From: Lachnospiraceae bacterium 3-1
Lineage (GTDB): Bacteria; Bacillota; Clostridia; Lachnospirales; Lachnospiraceae
Assembly (NCBI GenBank): GCA_000403255.2
Contig: KE159582.1
Span: forward strand, 540,417-604,416
Direction: 5' to 3'
DNA: 64,000 bases
Under the pieces are notes generated by a model that was not told the origin of the DNA, ran no database searches, and saw only the letters and a list, made by a program, of their open reading frames with translations. Both the position numbers and the translations under genes were made by a program. The first letter of the stretch is position 1; each line of letters starts with the position of its first letter. This document shows, in pieces, positions 1 through 7,532 of the stretch.

Positions 1-2
1 AT

Positions 3-314
3 ATGGTAGCTTGTTATGGGACCACGGAGTATCCAGAGGATATGGAAGGGATTGCGCTGCGCTGCGAGGGCAGCGAGCCCAAAGAAATTATCTATCATTA
101 CCAGTGCAGGGAGGAGATTCTGGCAGACGCTTCGGAAGTGTCGGCAGTTATCCCTGCCATAGAAACCAAGGTTTCCATGAGGGCGTCTAAAGGCGCAGAG
201 GGGTATGTCCGAGAGGGATATGCATTTTCTCCTATGTTTACGCTGGGATATAAAAAGCAAGTATCAAGACAGGAGGTGTTTGTCACATGGCTCAAGCTGG
301 AAAAGGCAGATTAA
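3..314 (+). CDS. Unknown protein, possibly 5'-truncated by the window edge
   Basis: The frame is open from the first ATG at base 3 for 103 codons to a stop at 314. The window edge hides any upstream start or ribosome site, so the real protein may be longer. The sequence is soluble-looking, with two Cys (residues 4 and 21) and no membrane segment or motif I recognise. The next gene starts inside its last 28 bases, which suggests translational coupling and a shared operon with the zinc-ribbon protein. I cannot assign a function. Its position just ahead of an IbrA/IbrB-like pair suggests accessory or phage-derived DNA, which is inference only. Confidence 0.55.
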   Translation: MVACYGTTEYPEDMEGIALRCEGSEPKEIIYHYQCREEILADASEVSAVIPAIETKVSMRASKGAEGYVREGYAFSPMFTLGYKKQVSRQEVFVTWLKLEKAD

Positions 315-505
315 ATTATAGGTGCCCTGCATGCTTTCTGAGGGATTTGGATATTGATATGTTTTATGATAAAGAAAAAGAAGAGTATTATTGCCTGCGC
401 TGCCAGTATACAGGGAAGGAAGCGGATGTGCTCAAAGGGAATGAGATGGTTCGGACGAAGTATGGGGCAATGTACCAGAGGTTTGGAAAGTTTGATTTTG
501 ACTAA
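287..505 (+). CDS. Small four-cysteine zinc-ribbon protein
   Basis: This 72-residue protein carries two Cys pairs, C13-P-A-C16 and C36-L-R-C39, spaced as in a classic zinc ribbon, so it probably binds one zinc and may contact nucleic acid or a protein partner. The start is well set by an AGGAGG 10 bases upstream of the ATG. It overlaps the preceding gene by 28 bases. The C-terminal third is charged and aromatic with no known domain. A multi-stem repeat begins 21 bases after its stop, then the ibrA-like gene follows under its own promoter. The exact family is not recognised. Confidence 0.7.
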   Translation: MAQAGKGRLNYRCPACFLRDLDIDMFYDKEKEEYYCLRCQYTGKEADVLKGNEMVRTKYGAMYQRFGKFDFD

Positions 506-526
506 TATGAATTCCTACATACATCA

Positions 527-721
527 ACGGGGCTGTCGCACTAATATAGTTACTTGTTCAAAAGGTCTTGCCGCTCATGCGGCAAAGACAGAATGCACAA
601 AATTATTCTGGGAAGCTAGCTTCCCAAGATATTTTTTGTGCATTTTGTTTGCATTGCTTTGCAATGTAAACCTTTTGAACAAATTTATATATTGTAATTT
701 ATGTTAGTGCGACAGCCCCGT
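527..721. repeat. Multi-stem palindromic element, copy 1
   Basis: Perfect 18-base outer arms at 527-544 and 704-721 enclose 13-base inner arms at 554-566 and 670-682. Inside lie three further foldback units: a hairpin at 568-585 (7-bp stem, TCAT loop); arms at 592-602 and 634-644 around a GGGAAGCTAGCTTCCC palindrome at 610-625; and a hairpin at 651-666. The central part matches a second element at 10252-10447 in layout and in short islands (CAAAAGGTCTTGC, GCACAAAA, GCTAGC, ACCTTTTG). It fills most of the 505-828 gap. It has no coding capacity that I can support. It could be a structured RNA, a MITE-like repeat or a bidirectional terminator. Confidence 0.85.
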
Positions 722-773
722 GTTCACATTTTATTTACTTATGTGTTTGCCATGACAGAACCGAGGAAAAAGG

Positions 774-802
774 TTGCAAAAAAAAATTATTCGAAGTATG
801 AT
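774..802 (+). promoter_or_regulatory. Sigma-A type promoter for ibrA-like gene
   Basis: TTGCAA and TATGAT are separated by 17 bases. The predicted transcription start near 809 leaves a short leader before the TTG/GTG/ATG start candidates of the next gene. Confidence 0.6.
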
Positions 803-827
803 AGTATAAGAAAGAAAATGGTAAAAT

Positions 828-2180
828 TTGGAAATTAGTGAGGATGTGTGGAACAGGATGATGGTTCGGGAATATCAGAAGGATAATGTTTACGAGGCGC
901 TTCAAAAAAGGTTTCATTTTTTATTTCAGGAGTTTGACAATATTTATGTTTCGTTCAGTGGCGGCAAAGATAGTGGAGTGCTTTTGAATCTTTTGCTGGA
1001 TTTTAAGCGGAGATATTATCCAAGGCGGACGGTAGGGCTGTTTCACCAGGATTTTGAAGCACAGTATACGGTAACGACAGAGTATGTGGAACGAACATTT
1101 CATCGTCTGGAAGAGGAACTAGAGCCTTACTGGGTTTGTCTTCCGATGGAAACCAGGACAGCCTTGAGCAGCTATGAAATGTATTGGTATCCCTGGGATG
1201 ATACCAAGAGGGATATCTGGGTAAGACCCATGCCTAACCATCCCTATGTGATAAATTTGTCGAATCCCTTTAACCACTATCGGTATCGGATGCCTCAGGA
1301 GAATCTGGCAAAGCAGTTTGGAAGGTTTTACAAGGAGCAGCATGGAAAAAAGAGCACAGTCTGCCTTCTGGGGATACGGGCAGAGGAATCTATGCAGCGG
1401 TATAGTGGTTTTGTGAATCGGAAGTATGGATATAAGAATGAGTGTTGGATTTCCAAACAGTTTAAGGATGTTTGGTGTGCATCCCCTCTTTATGATTGGA
1501 CAAATAGTGATGTCTGGGCAGCCAATTTTCAGTTTGGGTATGATTATAACAAGCTATATGATCTGTATTATATGGCGGGTTTAAAACCAAGTCAGATGCG
1601 TGTGGCGTCGCCTTTTAATGATTATGCCAGGGATAGTTTGAATTTGTATCGGGTCATTGACCCTGAGATTTGGAGTAAACTGGTAGGCAGAGTACGAGGC
1701 GTAAATTTCAGTTCGGTATATTCTAGGACAAAGGCCATGGGATATCGGAATATTAAACTGCCCAAAGAGCATACCTGGGAATCCTACACCAAATTTTTGT
1801 TAGATACGCTGCCAGTTAGAATCCGAAATAATTATGTGAAAAAGTTTAGAACTTCTATGAAATTCTGGCATGAAACAGGAGGAGGGCTGCCGGAAGAGAC
1901 GATACAAGAATTGCTGGATCATGGATATCAGATTCAGAGAAATGGTATTTCAAATTATACGGTAAATAAGAATTCGAGGATTATATTTACTGGGAAAATT
2001 CCAGATGATACAGATGATATTAAGTCCACCAAGGATATTCCAAGTTGGAAACGTATGTGCTTTTGTATCCTGAAAAATGACCATATCTGTAGGTTTATGG
2101 GGTTTGGCCTAACTGCCAAAGAAAGAGAGCAAATTAATACCATCAAGAAAAAATACGGAGGATTTGTGGATGAGCAGTAG
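828..2180 (+). CDS. ibrA: IbrA-like phosphoadenosine phosphosulfate reductase family protein (DUF3440)
   Basis: The PP-loop motif SGGKDS (residues 44-49 from the TTG start) lies in the context YVSFSGGKDSGVLLNL, typical of PAPS-reductase/ATP-pyrophosphatase enzymes. The roughly 450-residue length and C-terminal half fit the DUF3440 family, whose named member IbrA works with IbrB in E. coli to raise expression of prophage eib genes. The biochemical substrate of the family is not known to me. The start is uncertain: TTG 828 has no clear ribosome site, while in-frame GTG 846 and ATG 858 are also possible. The last 11 bases overlap the ibrB-like gene, so the two are very likely co-translated. The pair has its own promoter and a downstream terminator. 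Confidence 0.8.
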   Translation: MEISEDVWNRMMVREYQKDNVYEALQKRFHFLFQEFDNIYVSFSGGKDSGVLLNLLLDFKRRYYPRRTVGLFHQDFEAQYTVTTEYVERTFHRLEEELEPYWVCLPMETRTALSSYEMYWYPWDDTKRDIWVRPMPNHPYVINLSNPFNHYRYRMPQENLAKQFGRFYKEQHGKKSTVCLLGIRAEESMQRYSGFVNRKYGYKNECWISKQFKDVWCASPLYDWTNSDVWAANFQFGYDYNKLYDLYYMAGLKPSQMRVASPFNDYARDSLNLYRVIDPEIWSKLVGRVRGVNFSSVYSRTKAMGYRNIKLPKEHTWESYTKFLLDTLPVRIRNNYVKKFRTSMKFWHETGGGLPEETIQELLDHGYQIQRNGISNYTVNKNSRIIFTGKIPDDTDDIKSTKDIPSWKRMCFCILKNDHICRFMGFGLTAKEREQINTIKKKYGGFVDEQ

Positions 2181-2706
2181 AGAAAGCAAAAGTCCGGCAT
2201 ATCAGGTAATTCCAGTGCCGATAGAAAAGATTGTGGCAAATGATTATAACCCAAATGCAGTAGCGCCGCCAGAGATGAGGCTTTTATATGACAGTATTAA
2301 AGAAGATGGATATACAATGCCTATTGTCTGTTATTATTCAAAGGAACAGGATGTATATGTCATTGTGGACGGATTTCACCGCTACCGGATCATGAAAGAG
2401 CATAAAGATATTTACGAGCGGGAGAATGGGATGCTCCCAGTAGCTGTAATAGAAAAATCATTGTCCAACCGGATGGCAAGCACCATACGCCATAATCGTG
2501 CCAGGGGAACTCATGATGTGGATTTGATGAGCAATATTGTAAAAGAGCTTCATGAAATTGGCAGATCAGATGCATGGATTGCAAAACATCTGGGAATGAG
2601 TAAAGATGAAATTTTGCGGTTAAAGCAGATTACTGGTCTTGCAGCTTTGTTTCGAGATGTAAAATTCGGACAGGCTTGGAAGCCGGTAGAAGCCCAAGAG
2701 GAATAA
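2170..2706 (+). CDS. ibrB: IbrB-like ParB/Spo0J-domain protein
   Basis: The N-terminal region from about residue 10 (IPVPIEKIVANDYNPN...) followed by a VDGFHR motif is the ParB/sulfiredoxin-like nuclease fold, and the second half (SDAWIAKHLGMSKDEILRLK) reads as a helix-turn-helix. ATG 2170 is chosen over the upstream TTG at 2164 because GGAGG ends 8 bases before it. It overlaps the ibrA-like gene by 11 bases. IbrB proteins are ParB-like partners of IbrA-type PP-loop proteins. Whether the pair regulates transcription, modifies DNA or does something else here is unknown. There is no ParA neighbour, so a chromosome-partition role is unlikely. Confidence 0.8.
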   Translation: MSSRESKSPAYQVIPVPIEKIVANDYNPNAVAPPEMRLLYDSIKEDGYTMPIVCYYSKEQDVYVIVDGFHRYRIMKEHKDIYERENGMLPVAVIEKSLSNRMASTIRHNRARGTHDVDLMSNIVKELHEIGRSDAWIAKHLGMSKDEILRLKQITGLAALFRDVKFGQAWKPVEAQEE

Positions 2707-2707
2707 A

Positions 2708-2756
2708 AAAGAGCGTTGTAAAAAAGCGGGTAATCCCTTCTTTTGCAACGCTTTAT
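2708..2756. terminator. Bidirectional terminator between ibrB and aroA
   Basis: Arms AGCGTTG (2712-2718) and CAACGCT (2746-2752) extend inward with partial pairing to a TAAT loop. A-rich and T-rich flanks suit the two convergent genes. Confidence 0.75.
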
Positions 2757-2781
2757 TATTATCTTTGCATATAAAAATCCT

Positions 2782-4092
2782 TTATCGGGCAAGCCGTTCA
2801 ATATCTTCATAAAAAGAAGGATAAGAAACCGTTACACATCCTTCCTCATCAAACGTAGTTTTTCCTTGGGCATTTAACCCGGCAATGGCAAAGGACATGG
2901 CAATCCGGTGGTCGCCGTAAGTTTTAATCTGTGCGCCATGCAGAGGTGTGTGGCCTTTGATCACCATTCCATCTGGGGTAGGGGTGATATCGCCTCCCAT
3001 GGCTTTTAGGTTCTCTGTTACGGTGGCAATCCGGTCGGATTCTTTGACTTTTAGCTCCTGGGCATCCTTAATGATTGTTGTGCCTTCTGCAAAAGCAGCC
3101 ATCACTGCAAGGATAGGAAGCTCGTCAATCAAGGTTGGAATCATATTGCCTTCGATAACTGTGCCGTGAAGATTGCTGGATGATACCAGGATGTCAGCAA
3201 CAGGTTCTCCAGAAACCGTCCTTTGATTGAGAAGGGTAAGCTTTCCGCCCATGGCTATAGCCGCCTGTAAGATACCGCTTCTGGTAGGATTGATGCCTGT
3301 ATTTTGGATTAGTATTTCTGCATGAGGATGGATTAATCCCAGCGCAATGAAATAAGCTGCGGAGGAAATATCTCCTGGTACATGGATGGACTGCCCTTCT
3401 AGCTTTGGCTCTGGCCGGATGGCAGCAGTTGTGTCTGTGGAAAGAATGTCTGCTCCAAATCCAGCTAGCATCAGTTCCGTGTGATTTCTGGATAATACAG
3501 GTTCTGTGACCTTGGTGATTCCATCCCCATAAAGTCCCGCCAAAAGAACCGCAGATTTTACTTGAGCAGAGGCAATGGGAGAATGATAATGAATGTGTTT
3601 TGTGTTACCTCCTTGAATGGTAAAGGGGGCACAGTCAGAATTTGTTTTTTGCTGTTGCTTGGGAAAGTGACTGGAATCCCAGCATTGGAACCAGGCTCCC
3701 ATCTCAGACAGTGGAGTAAAAATGCGTTTCATTGGGCGTTTTCGGATGGAAGCGTCCCCATCTAATGTACTTTGGAAGGGCTGTCCAGCTAGGATGCCGG
3801 AAATCAGCCTCAGAGTGGTTCCGCTGTTGCCTACATTTAAAATTTGGCTGGGAGCAGTCAGGCCATGAAGCCCTTTGCCATGTACCAACACCTTACAACC
3901 GTCATTTTCAATGGAAATGCCAAGCTGACGGAAGCAGGAAATAGTAGAAAGACAGTCTGCACCCTGGAGAAAATTACTGACTTCAGTCAGCCCATTGGAA
4001 ATAGCCCCGAACATAATTCCTCTGTGGGAAATGGATTTATCACCGGGAACAGAAAGTTCTCCGTGAAAGGAATGTTTTGCTTCAAGTTCCAT
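2782..4092 (-). CDS. aroA: 3-phosphoshikimate 1-carboxyvinyltransferase (EPSP synthase)
   Basis: This enzyme joins shikimate-3-phosphate and phosphoenolpyruvate to EPSP, the sixth step of the shikimate pathway, in the cytoplasm. The N-terminal substrate-binding PGDKSISHR motif, the GNSGTTLRL loop, the DGDASIRKRPM segment and KVKESDRI are all present, and the 436-residue length is normal for the family. ATG 4092 is preferred over GTG 4101 because GAGAGG lies 8 bases upstream of it. It starts 5 bases after the stop of tyrA and shares its promoter. Pairing with tyrA makes a small aromatic amino acid operon; no other aromatic genes are in the window. Confidence 0.95.
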   Translation of the reverse strand: MELEAKHSFHGELSVPGDKSISHRGIMFGAISNGLTEVSNFLQGADCLSTISCFRQLGISIENDGCKVLVHGKGLHGLTAPSQILNVGNSGTTLRLISGILAGQPFQSTLDGDASIRKRPMKRIFTPLSEMGAWFQCWDSSHFPKQQQKTNSDCAPFTIQGGNTKHIHYHSPIASAQVKSAVLLAGLYGDGITKVTEPVLSRNHTELMLAGFGADILSTDTTAAIRPEPKLEGQSIHVPGDISSAAYFIALGLIHPHAEILIQNTGINPTRSGILQAAIAMGGKLTLLNQRTVSGEPVADILVSSSNLHGTVIEGNMIPTLIDELPILAVMAAFAEGTTIIKDAQELKVKESDRIATVTENLKAMGGDITPTPDGMVIKGHTPLHGAQIKTYGDHRIAMSFAIAGLNAQGKTTFDEEGCVTVSYPSFYEDIERLAR

Positions 4093-4097
4093 GTCAT

Positions 4098-5195
4098 TCA
4101 CCTCTCATATACCGTATAATGGTATTTTCGTAATAAAATAAGCGCTTTGTTTAAGGCATTTTCTTCATAAAATTCAATGTGGAGCACACCTTCCTGAAAC
4201 TCACGGTTATGAATAATGCCAATGTTTTTGATACTGATTTGGTTGGTGGCAAGGATCGTGGCAAGGGCAGCGATTCCTCCTGTTTCATCCACCAGATCAC
4301 AATATATTTCATAAATTTTTGGAAGAGAACCAGAATTTGTAATCGGAAGGGAATCCCGGTAGTCTTTCGCAGTTTGGAAAAAATCAAACAAATCTGTTTC
4401 ACCAAAAGCAGCGATGGTCTGTCGAATTTGTGTAAAAGAATCCAAAAAAGCATCCATTAGCTTTAAAATCTGTTCCTGATTTGTCAGACAAATCTGCTGC
4501 CACATCACAGGGGAGGAGGAAGCAATTCTTGTGATATCCTTAAAACCGCCGGCAGCGACCTGCTTCATGATTTCTTCTTTATTGTCCAGGTTTTTCACTA
4601 GATTTACAAGACTAGAAGCTAAAATATGGGGCAGATGGCTGACAGCAGCAGTGATAAAATCGTGCTCTTTGTAGTCCAGGACAATGGGAATCGCCCCCAG
4701 AGATTCAATAAATGCCTGGAACCTTTGGATTGCTGCGGTATCTGTTTTGGCAGAGGGTGTAATGATATAATATACATTTTCTAATAAATAAGGGGTTGCA
4801 TGCACATAACCGCTTTTTTCAGAACCAGCCATAGGATGTCCGCCGATGAAATAAGGAGCAATGGGAGTATGGGAAATGTCCTGGTGGATGGCAGTTTTTA
4901 CGCTGCCAACATCTGTGATGACGCAGTCCTTTCCTGCAAAAGAGGATAACTTTTCCAGAAAGTCCGCATTTTTCTGTACAGGAGCACAGAGAAAAATATA
5001 TTGGCAGTCTGCAAAATCGTCAGTGAGATTTTCACAGGCTGTGGCAATGACCTGTTCTTTTGCTGCAAGAGCCAAAGAATCTTTATTTACATCATATGCG
5101 ATCAAAGTAATGTCTGGGTGGATTCTGTGGATAGTTTTTGCGATAGATCCTCCAATCAGGCCAAGGCCGATAAAACCGATTTTTTCAGGTTTCAT
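4098..5195 (-). CDS. tyrA: Prephenate dehydrogenase with C-terminal ACT domain
   Basis: It converts prephenate to 4-hydroxyphenylpyruvate with NAD(P)+, committing flux to tyrosine. The N-terminus holds a Rossmann motif (GFIGLGLIGGSIAK), the active-site GGHPMAGSEKSG segment carries the catalytic His, and the last 75 or so residues (DETGGIAALATILATNQIS) form an ACT domain, which in this family usually mediates feedback by tyrosine. ATG 5195 is chosen over an upstream TTG because AAGGA precedes it by about 10 bases. It is the first gene of the tyrA-aroA pair, driven by a near-consensus promoter at 5247-5275. Confidence 0.94.
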   Translation of the reverse strand: MKPEKIGFIGLGLIGGSIAKTIHRIHPDITLIAYDVNKDSLALAAKEQVIATACENLTDDFADCQYIFLCAPVQKNADFLEKLSSFAGKDCVITDVGSVKTAIHQDISHTPIAPYFIGGHPMAGSEKSGYVHATPYLLENVYYIITPSAKTDTAAIQRFQAFIESLGAIPIVLDYKEHDFITAAVSHLPHILASSLVNLVKNLDNKEEIMKQVAAGGFKDITRIASSSPVMWQQICLTNQEQILKLMDAFLDSFTQIRQTIAAFGETDLFDFFQTAKDYRDSLPITNSGSLPKIYEIYCDLVDETGGIAALATILATNQISIKNIGIIHNREFQEGVLHIEFYEENALNKALILLRKYHYTVYER

Positions 5196-5246
5196 ATGTA
5201 GCAATTCCTTTCCTATATCAAACTTTCTTATGAGATGTCTTGTCTT

Positions 5247-5275
5247 ATCATAATGGAAACAGCCGAAAAAGTCAA
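5247..5275 (-). promoter_or_regulatory. Promoter of tyrA-aroA
   Basis: On the minus strand TTGACT (5275-5270) and TATGAT (5252-5247) are 17 bases apart. No leader attenuator or T-box could be seen in the roughly 45 bases before tyrA. Confidence 0.75.
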
Positions 5276-5332
5276 TGATTTGACACGTTGAAGTGGAAAA
5301 GTCAAGAGTTTTATTAATATTGAATAAAAAGG

Positions 5333-5361
5333 TTGTAAAATTATAAAAGTTTTAGTAAAAT
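5333..5361 (+). promoter_or_regulatory. Probable promoter of the EF-G paralog
   Basis: TTGTAA and TAAAAT are separated by 17 bases in an AT-rich stretch. GGAGG at 5388-5392 sits 8 bases before the ATG of the following gene. Confidence 0.45.
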
Positions 5362-5400
5362 ATATACATCATCAAATATACTTGTATTGGAGGAATTCAT

Positions 5401-7491
5401 ATGAACGTTTATACAACTGATAAGATAAGAAACGTAGCGCTTCTGGGACATGGTGGAAGCGGAAAGACGACTCTGGTAGAAGCAATGGCATATCTGGCTG
5501 GCCTTACGAATCGTATGGGAAAGATCAGTGACGGAAATACCATCAGCGATTATGACAAAGAAGAAACCAGACGTCTTTTTTCTGTTAATACCTCTGTGAT
5601 TCCAATTCCCTGGGAAGATACCAAGATCAATATACTGGATACACCAGGCTATTTTGGATTCGTAGGTGAAGTAGAAGAAGCGGTCAGTGTAGCAGATGCT
5701 GCAATTATTGTGGTATCCGGCAAGAATGGAATTGAGGTTGGGACTCAGAAGGCATGGGATATCTGTGAGAAATACAAGATACCAAGAATGGTATTTGTGA
5801 CAGAAATGGATGACGACAATGCAAGTTTTCGCCAGGTAGTAACAGATTTGCAGGAAATGTATGGCAAACGGATTGCGCCGTTCCATCTTCCTATCCGTGA
5901 GAATGAAAAATTTGTAGGATATGTCAATGTGGTAGCTCAGACTGGAAACCGTTGGGATGATAAAGGCAAGGTAATGGAAACAGAGATTCCAGATTATTCT
6001 CAGGCAAATCTGGAAATCTGCCGGGAAGCTTTGATGGAAGCAGTAGCAGAGACTAGCGAAGAGTTTATGGATCGTTATTTTGCTGGAGAGGAATTTTCAG
6101 AATTTGAGATCCGTTCCGCCCTTCGCACCAATGTGGTAGATGGGAGTATCGTTCCAGTTTCTATGGGTTCCAGTACGTTGGTACAGGGTGTATATACACT
6201 GCTAGATGATATTTTGAAATATCTTCCAAGTCCAGAAAAACGCCCCTGCAAAGGTGTGAATATGAAGACAAATGAAGTATTTGACGGAGATTATGATATA
6301 GCAAAGCCAAAGAGCGCTTATATTTTTAAAACCATTGCAGACCCATTCATTGGAAAATATTCATTGGTAAAGGTGAATTCTGGTGTATTAAAGACAGACG
6401 ATGTACTCTTTAATTCTGAAAAAAATATGGATGATAAGATAGGCAAAATTTACATAATGCGTGGAAATAAGCCAGAAGAAGTGAAGGAGCTTCATGCTGG
6501 AGATATCGGAGCATTGGCAAAGCTGACCAAGGTTTCTACCACAGATACATTGTCTACCAAAGCAGTGCCAGTGGTATATGGCAAGACTCAGATTTCTACC
6601 CCTTACACTTATATGCGTTATAAGGCAAAGAACAAAGGGGATGAGGATAAGATTTCCCAGGCATTACAAAAATTAATGCAGGAAGATTTAACGTTGCGGA
6701 CAGAAAATGACAGTGCCAATGGACAGACCTTAATCTATGGTATTGGTGATCAGCATTTGGAAGTAGTAGTCAGCAAGCTAGCAGAGCGTTATAAGGTTGG
6801 AATCGAACTGAGCAGGCCGAAAATTGCATTCCGGGAGACCATCCGTAAGAAATCAGATGTGGAGTATAAATATAAGAAACAGTCTGGCGGACATGGGCAG
6901 TATGGACATGTGAAAATGACTTTTGAACCGAGTGGGGATTTGGAGGTACCATACACCTTTGAACAGCAGGTTGTAGGTGGAGCCGTACCAAAGAATTATT
7001 TCCCGGCAGTGGAAAAAGGATTACAGGAATCTGTACTGAAAGGGCCTATGGCGGCATATCCAGTGGTTGGTGTAAAGGCAGTGCTGTATGATGGATCTTA
7101 TCATCCGGTAGATTCTTCTGAAATGGCATTTAAGATGGCAACGATTCAGGCGTTTAAGAAAGGGATGATGGCAGCTTCTCCTGTGCTCTTAGAGCCGATC
7201 GCATCCATGAAGGTAGTAGTTCCTGATAGATATACAGGCGATGTTATGGGTGATTTGAACAAACGTCGAGGCCGTGTGCTGGGAATGAATCCAGCAGAAG
7301 CTGGTAAGACAGAGATTGCAGCGGATGTTCCATATATGGAGATCTATGGTTATATGACGGATCTGCGTTCTATGACAGGAGGAAGCGGACTGTTTTCTTA
7401 TGAATTTGCGCGTTATGAACAGGCTCCTTCGGATATTCAGGAAAAAGAAATTGCAGCAAGAGCAAATAAACTGGAGAACGGTGAAGATTAA
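5401..7491 (+). CDS. Elongation factor G-like translational GTPase (paralog type)
   Basis: The 696-residue protein has the full EF-G plan: GTPase domain, domain II, domain III, domain IV (SGGHGQYGHVKM) and domain V. P-loop GHGGSGKT is at 16-23 and DTPG at 80-83. Two features mark it as a paralog rather than the housekeeping EF-G: the switch I region reads RRLFSVNTSV in place of the usual RGITI, and the guanine-specificity motif is TEMD (134-137) instead of NKMD. It is not next to rpsL, rpsG or tuf, as the main fusA usually is. The function of such paralogs is not settled; ribosome rescue, recycling or stress translation are possible. A chemoreceptor follows 41 bases downstream. Confidence 0.88.
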   Translation: MNVYTTDKIRNVALLGHGGSGKTTLVEAMAYLAGLTNRMGKISDGNTISDYDKEETRRLFSVNTSVIPIPWEDTKINILDTPGYFGFVGEVEEAVSVADAAIIVVSGKNGIEVGTQKAWDICEKYKIPRMVFVTEMDDDNASFRQVVTDLQEMYGKRIAPFHLPIRENEKFVGYVNVVAQTGNRWDDKGKVMETEIPDYSQANLEICREALMEAVAETSEEFMDRYFAGEEFSEFEIRSALRTNVVDGSIVPVSMGSSTLVQGVYTLLDDILKYLPSPEKRPCKGVNMKTNEVFDGDYDIAKPKSAYIFKTIADPFIGKYSLVKVNSGVLKTDDVLFNSEKNMDDKIGKIYIMRGNKPEEVKELHAGDIGALAKLTKVSTTDTLSTKAVPVVYGKTQISTPYTYMRYKAKNKGDEDKISQALQKLMQEDLTLRTENDSANGQTLIYGIGDQHLEVVVSKLAERYKVGIELSRPKIAFRETIRKKSDVEYKYKKQSGGHGQYGHVKMTFEPSGDLEVPYTFEQQVVGGAVPKNYFPAVEKGLQESVLKGPMAAYPVVGVKAVLYDGSYHPVDSSEMAFKMATIQAFKKGMMAASPVLLEPIASMKVVVPDRYTGDVMGDLNKRRGRVLGMNPAEAGKTEIAADVPYMEIYGYMTDLRSMTGGSGLFSYEFARYEQAPSDIQEKEIAARANKLENGED

Positions 7492-7532
7492 GTGGATGCG
7501 TATAATTTTAATGAAAGAAGGGTGAGGACCGT

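Noticed and set aside
354-707. 117-codon plus-strand frame across the zinc-ribbon gene and repeat copy 1
   Set aside because: It overlaps the real zinc-ribbon gene and then reads through the palindromic repeat; composition is not protein-like.
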